This document shows, in pieces, positions 62,292 through 64,000 of a stretch of 64,000 nucleotides of DNA (positions are counted from its first letter, which is position 1; the number at the start of each line of letters is the position of its first letter). The stretch covers positions 1,054,001 through 1,118,000 of the forward strand of contig CP184673.1 in assembly GCA_048814795.1 (NCBI GenBank), given 5' to 3'. The stretch comes from Thermatribacter sp048814795. Its GTDB lineage: Bacteria > Atribacterota > Atribacteria > Atribacterales > Thermatribacteraceae. The position numbers were made by a program, and so were the translations under genes. Under the pieces are notes generated by a model. The model had not been told where the DNA came from. It did not search any database and saw nothing but the letters and a program-made list of their open reading frames with translations.

Positions 62292-62704
62292 TGGCTGTTG
62301 ATTGGGGAACCAGGCGTGTGGGTCTCGCTTTTAATCGAGGGAGCAACTTTGCTTTTTCAGGTGGAGTTTTAGCTGGAGGAAGCATTAAAGAGGCTGCTTC
62401 CAGGGTTCTGGAAAAAGCCCGGGAAGAGAGAGTGGAAATTATTGTACTGGGTTTTCCGCTGAGGTTGGGTGGAGAAGAGAAAAGGGAAGCTTGTCTGGTA
62501 AGGGAGTTTCTGGAAGAATTGAAAAAGGGCTTTTCTGGAAAGGTGGTGCTTCTCGATGAACGTCTTACCACCAGAGAAGCAGAGCGCAGGTTAATCGAGG
62601 CGGATCTCTCCCGCACCCGGAGAAAAAAGATTATCGACCAGCTTTCAGCAATTATCCTGCTTGAGACCTATCTTAAGCGCTATGAAACGAAGGACGATTC
62701 TTGA
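62291..62704 (+). CDS. ruvX: RuvX/YqgF, RNase H-fold 16S rRNA maturation nuclease
   Basis: The protein has 137 residues from ATG 62291, overlapping the alaS stop as TAATG; the longer frame is rejected because MAVDWGTRRVGLAF is the standard N-terminus. It carries the YqgF motifs D4 in VDWGTRRVG, VLGFPLRLGG, and LLDERLTTREAERRL, then IIDQLSAIILLETYL. It processes the 5' end of 16S rRNA. The alaS-ruvX-mltG order is widespread in Firmicutes-type genomes. Confidence 0.95.
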   Translation: MAVDWGTRRVGLAFNRGSNFAFSGGVLAGGSIKEAASRVLEKAREERVEIIVLGFPLRLGGEEKREACLVREFLEELKKGFSGKVVLLDERLTTREAERRLIEADLSRTRRKKIIDQLSAIILLETYLKRYETKDDS

Positions 62705-63668
62705 GCTTTCCCTTTTGTGGGTAGTTTGTGTTTTTTTATATCTCTGGTTTTATGCTGATTTTTCCCAGGGAGAAAGTTTCAAAGAAGTGTTCGTACCCAA
62801 AGGATTATCGGTTAGGGAAATATCCCTTCTTTTGAAAGAGGAAGGTATAGTTCGAAACCCTTTACCCTTCCAGATTATGGCCGGTCTACTTGCCCCCCGC
62901 GCAATTCGTGCCGGGAGTTATCTTTTAAAACCGGGTATATCACCGGCGCAGATTATAGAAATACTTACCAGAGGCAAACAGCTTCTGGTTAAAGTGACTT
63001 TTCCGGAAGGGTTTACTTCCCGCCAGATGGCCGAAGTCCTGGAGGGAAAAGGAATTTGCTCTAAAGAGGAGTACCTTTCCCTGGTTAGCGATCCTGCTCT
63101 TTTTGATAAGGAGTGGCTGAAAGATTTTGCTTCCTTGGAAGGCTTTCTCTTTCCTGACACCTATTTTTTCTCGGTGCCCGCTTCTCCTTACCAGGTTGTT
63201 GAGACCCAGCTTGAGCGTTTTGAAGAGGTGTTCCTGAAAGAGTATTACTGGAAGAGCAAGACTTCCCTTTCCCTGCAGGATCTGGTGATTCTTGCTTCTC
63301 TGGTGGAGCGGGAAGCTAAAGTGGCTGAGGATCGTCCCCTGATAGCTTCCGTTTTCCTGAACCGCCTGAAAGCAGGCATGAAACTTCAGTCCTGTGCCTC
63401 TGTGATATACGCTCTGTATGAGGAAAAAGGGGTCTGGGTTGAGCATCTGAAGTTTGAAGACTTAAAAATCGATTCTCCCTTTAATACTTATCTTTTTGGA
63501 GGACTTCCTCCCCGGGCTATTTGCAATCCCGGTCTTGCTTCTTTGCTTGCAGTCCTTTATCCTGAAGAGAGCGATTATCTTTATTTTGTGCTCGGAGAAG
63601 ATGGTCGACACCGTTTTTCCCGCACTTACAGGGAACATCTTGAAAATCGGGAGAAGGTTGCACCATGA
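62682..63668 (+). CDS. mltG: MltG, endolytic murein transglycosylase
   Basis: The protein has 328 residues from ATG 62682. One N-terminal membrane helix (LELSLLWVVCVFLYLWFY) is followed by a LysM-like part and the YceG catalytic domain. LEGFLFPDTYFF, the catalytic glutamate in ILASLVEREAKVAEDRPLIA, and SPFNTYLFGGLPPRAICNPG are present. It cuts nascent peptidoglycan strands and limits glycan length. The gene overlaps ruvX by 23 bases and yqeG by four bases. Confidence 0.96.
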   Translation: MKRRTILELSLLWVVCVFLYLWFYADFSQGESFKEVFVPKGLSVREISLLLKEEGIVRNPLPFQIMAGLLAPRAIRAGSYLLKPGISPAQIIEILTRGKQLLVKVTFPEGFTSRQMAEVLEGKGICSKEEYLSLVSDPALFDKEWLKDFASLEGFLFPDTYFFSVPASPYQVVETQLERFEEVFLKEYYWKSKTSLSLQDLVILASLVEREAKVAEDRPLIASVFLNRLKAGMKLQSCASVIYALYEEKGVWVEHLKFEDLKIDSPFNTYLFGGLPPRAICNPGLASLLAVLYPEESDYLYFVLGEDGRHRFSRTYREHLENREKVAP

Positions 63669-64000
63669 AACCCCTCCTTCGCAGGTGGTTACCGGACCTT
63701 TACGTCAGGAAGCTTTCTGACATTCCTCTTAGTACGCTGCGCCAGAGAGGGATAAAGGGGTTTATTCTGGATCTTGACAATACTCTGGTGGCCTGGAACG
63801 GTTACCAGCTTTCTCAGGATACCGTTTCCTGGATAGAGCAGGTTAAGAGCCTGGATTTCCAGGTGTACATTGTCTCCAATGCCCTGCCGCGTCGAGTGCG
63901 CTATTTCTCTGAGAAGCTGGATGTTCCGGGAATTCACTCTGCGCGCAAGCCTCGACGCCGTGGATTTCGAGAGGCGCTCAGAGCCATGGGGCTTGAACGC
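63665..64000 (+). CDS. yqeG: YqeG-family HAD phosphatase (5' part, cut by window edge)
   Basis: An ATG overlapping the mltG stop (ATGA) opens a frame to the window end (112 codons). It begins MKPLLRRWLPDLYVRKLSDI. HAD motif I is FILDLDNTLVAWNG (about 33-46) and motif II is VYIVSNALPRRVR; the ARKPRRRGFREALRAMGL region follows. YqeG proteins are HAD class IIIA phosphatases usually found beside yqeH or aroE. The substrate is unknown. The C-terminus lies outside the window. Confidence 0.92.
   Translation, partial: MKPLLRRWLPDLYVRKLSDIPLSTLRQRGIKGFILDLDNTLVAWNGYQLSQDTVSWIEQVKSLDFQVYIVSNALPRRVRYFSEKLDVPGIHSARKPRRRGFREALRAMGLER

Overview
The window is bacterial chromosome carrying a large accessory block. 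The coding style (short intergenic gaps, ATGA overlaps, strong AGGAGG ribosome binding sites), an encapsulin system, a tripartite tricarboxylate transporter, FMN riboswitches, sugar kinases and a type I-B/III-like CRISPR repeat suggest an anaerobic, probably thermophilic lineage. Atribacterota or a Thermotogota-like group is my best guess; nothing in the window proves the phylum.

Layout. 1-453 (minus): start of the riboflavin transporter gene ribU behind an FMN riboswitch. 835-4692 (plus): a TctC-TctB-TctA transporter operon ending in a DapA-family aldolase/lyase. 4800-4876: tRNA-Arg(TCU), which is the integration site of a mobile element. 4828-16925: a 12-kb integrative element bounded by a perfect 50-bp direct repeat of the tRNA 3' part. 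It encodes integrase, a replication initiator whose gene contains iterons and AT-rich repeats (a probable origin), a DnaC-like helicase loader, SSB, a RuvC-like resolvase, a lysis-like set (coiled-coil/TM protein, lysozyme-like protein, holin-like protein) and a restriction-modification pair, but no recognisable capsid, terminase or tail gene. 16876-26046: a second, degenerate relative in tandem. It keeps the DUF2922/XhlA-like/lysozyme-like set and the holin-like gene, has lost the integrase-replication block, and carries a 22-repeat CRISPR array without cas genes, a three-gene unit of unknown function, a TIR-domain gene with a RipA-like membrane protein gene, a toxin-antitoxin-SecB chaperone module and an integrase remnant. 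This block is a defence and mobility island.

26109-33012 (minus): a lipoprotein; pdxST behind a second FMN riboswitch; a cysteine-rich small ORF; a GGDEF/HD protein; a nuclease-like secreted protein; and a thioredoxin-CcdA fusion. 33013-37673 (plus): UPF0316, a 39-codon ORF, ferritin-like cargo with encapsulin shell, a short-chain dehydrogenase and a PEP carboxykinase-like protein. 37817-41026: 23S and 5S rRNA with their own promoter and no adjacent 16S.

41103-64000 is ordinary housekeeping: murJ, lepA, hemW, rhomboid, CBS protein, pgk, a Mut7-C protein, an FGGY kinase, purH, a PfkB kinase, MgtC, hisS, aspS, a 6S RNA candidate, a seven-repeat S1 protein, a PP-loop ATPase, alaS, ruvX, mltG and the start of yqeG. 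Many of these genes overlap by a few bases.
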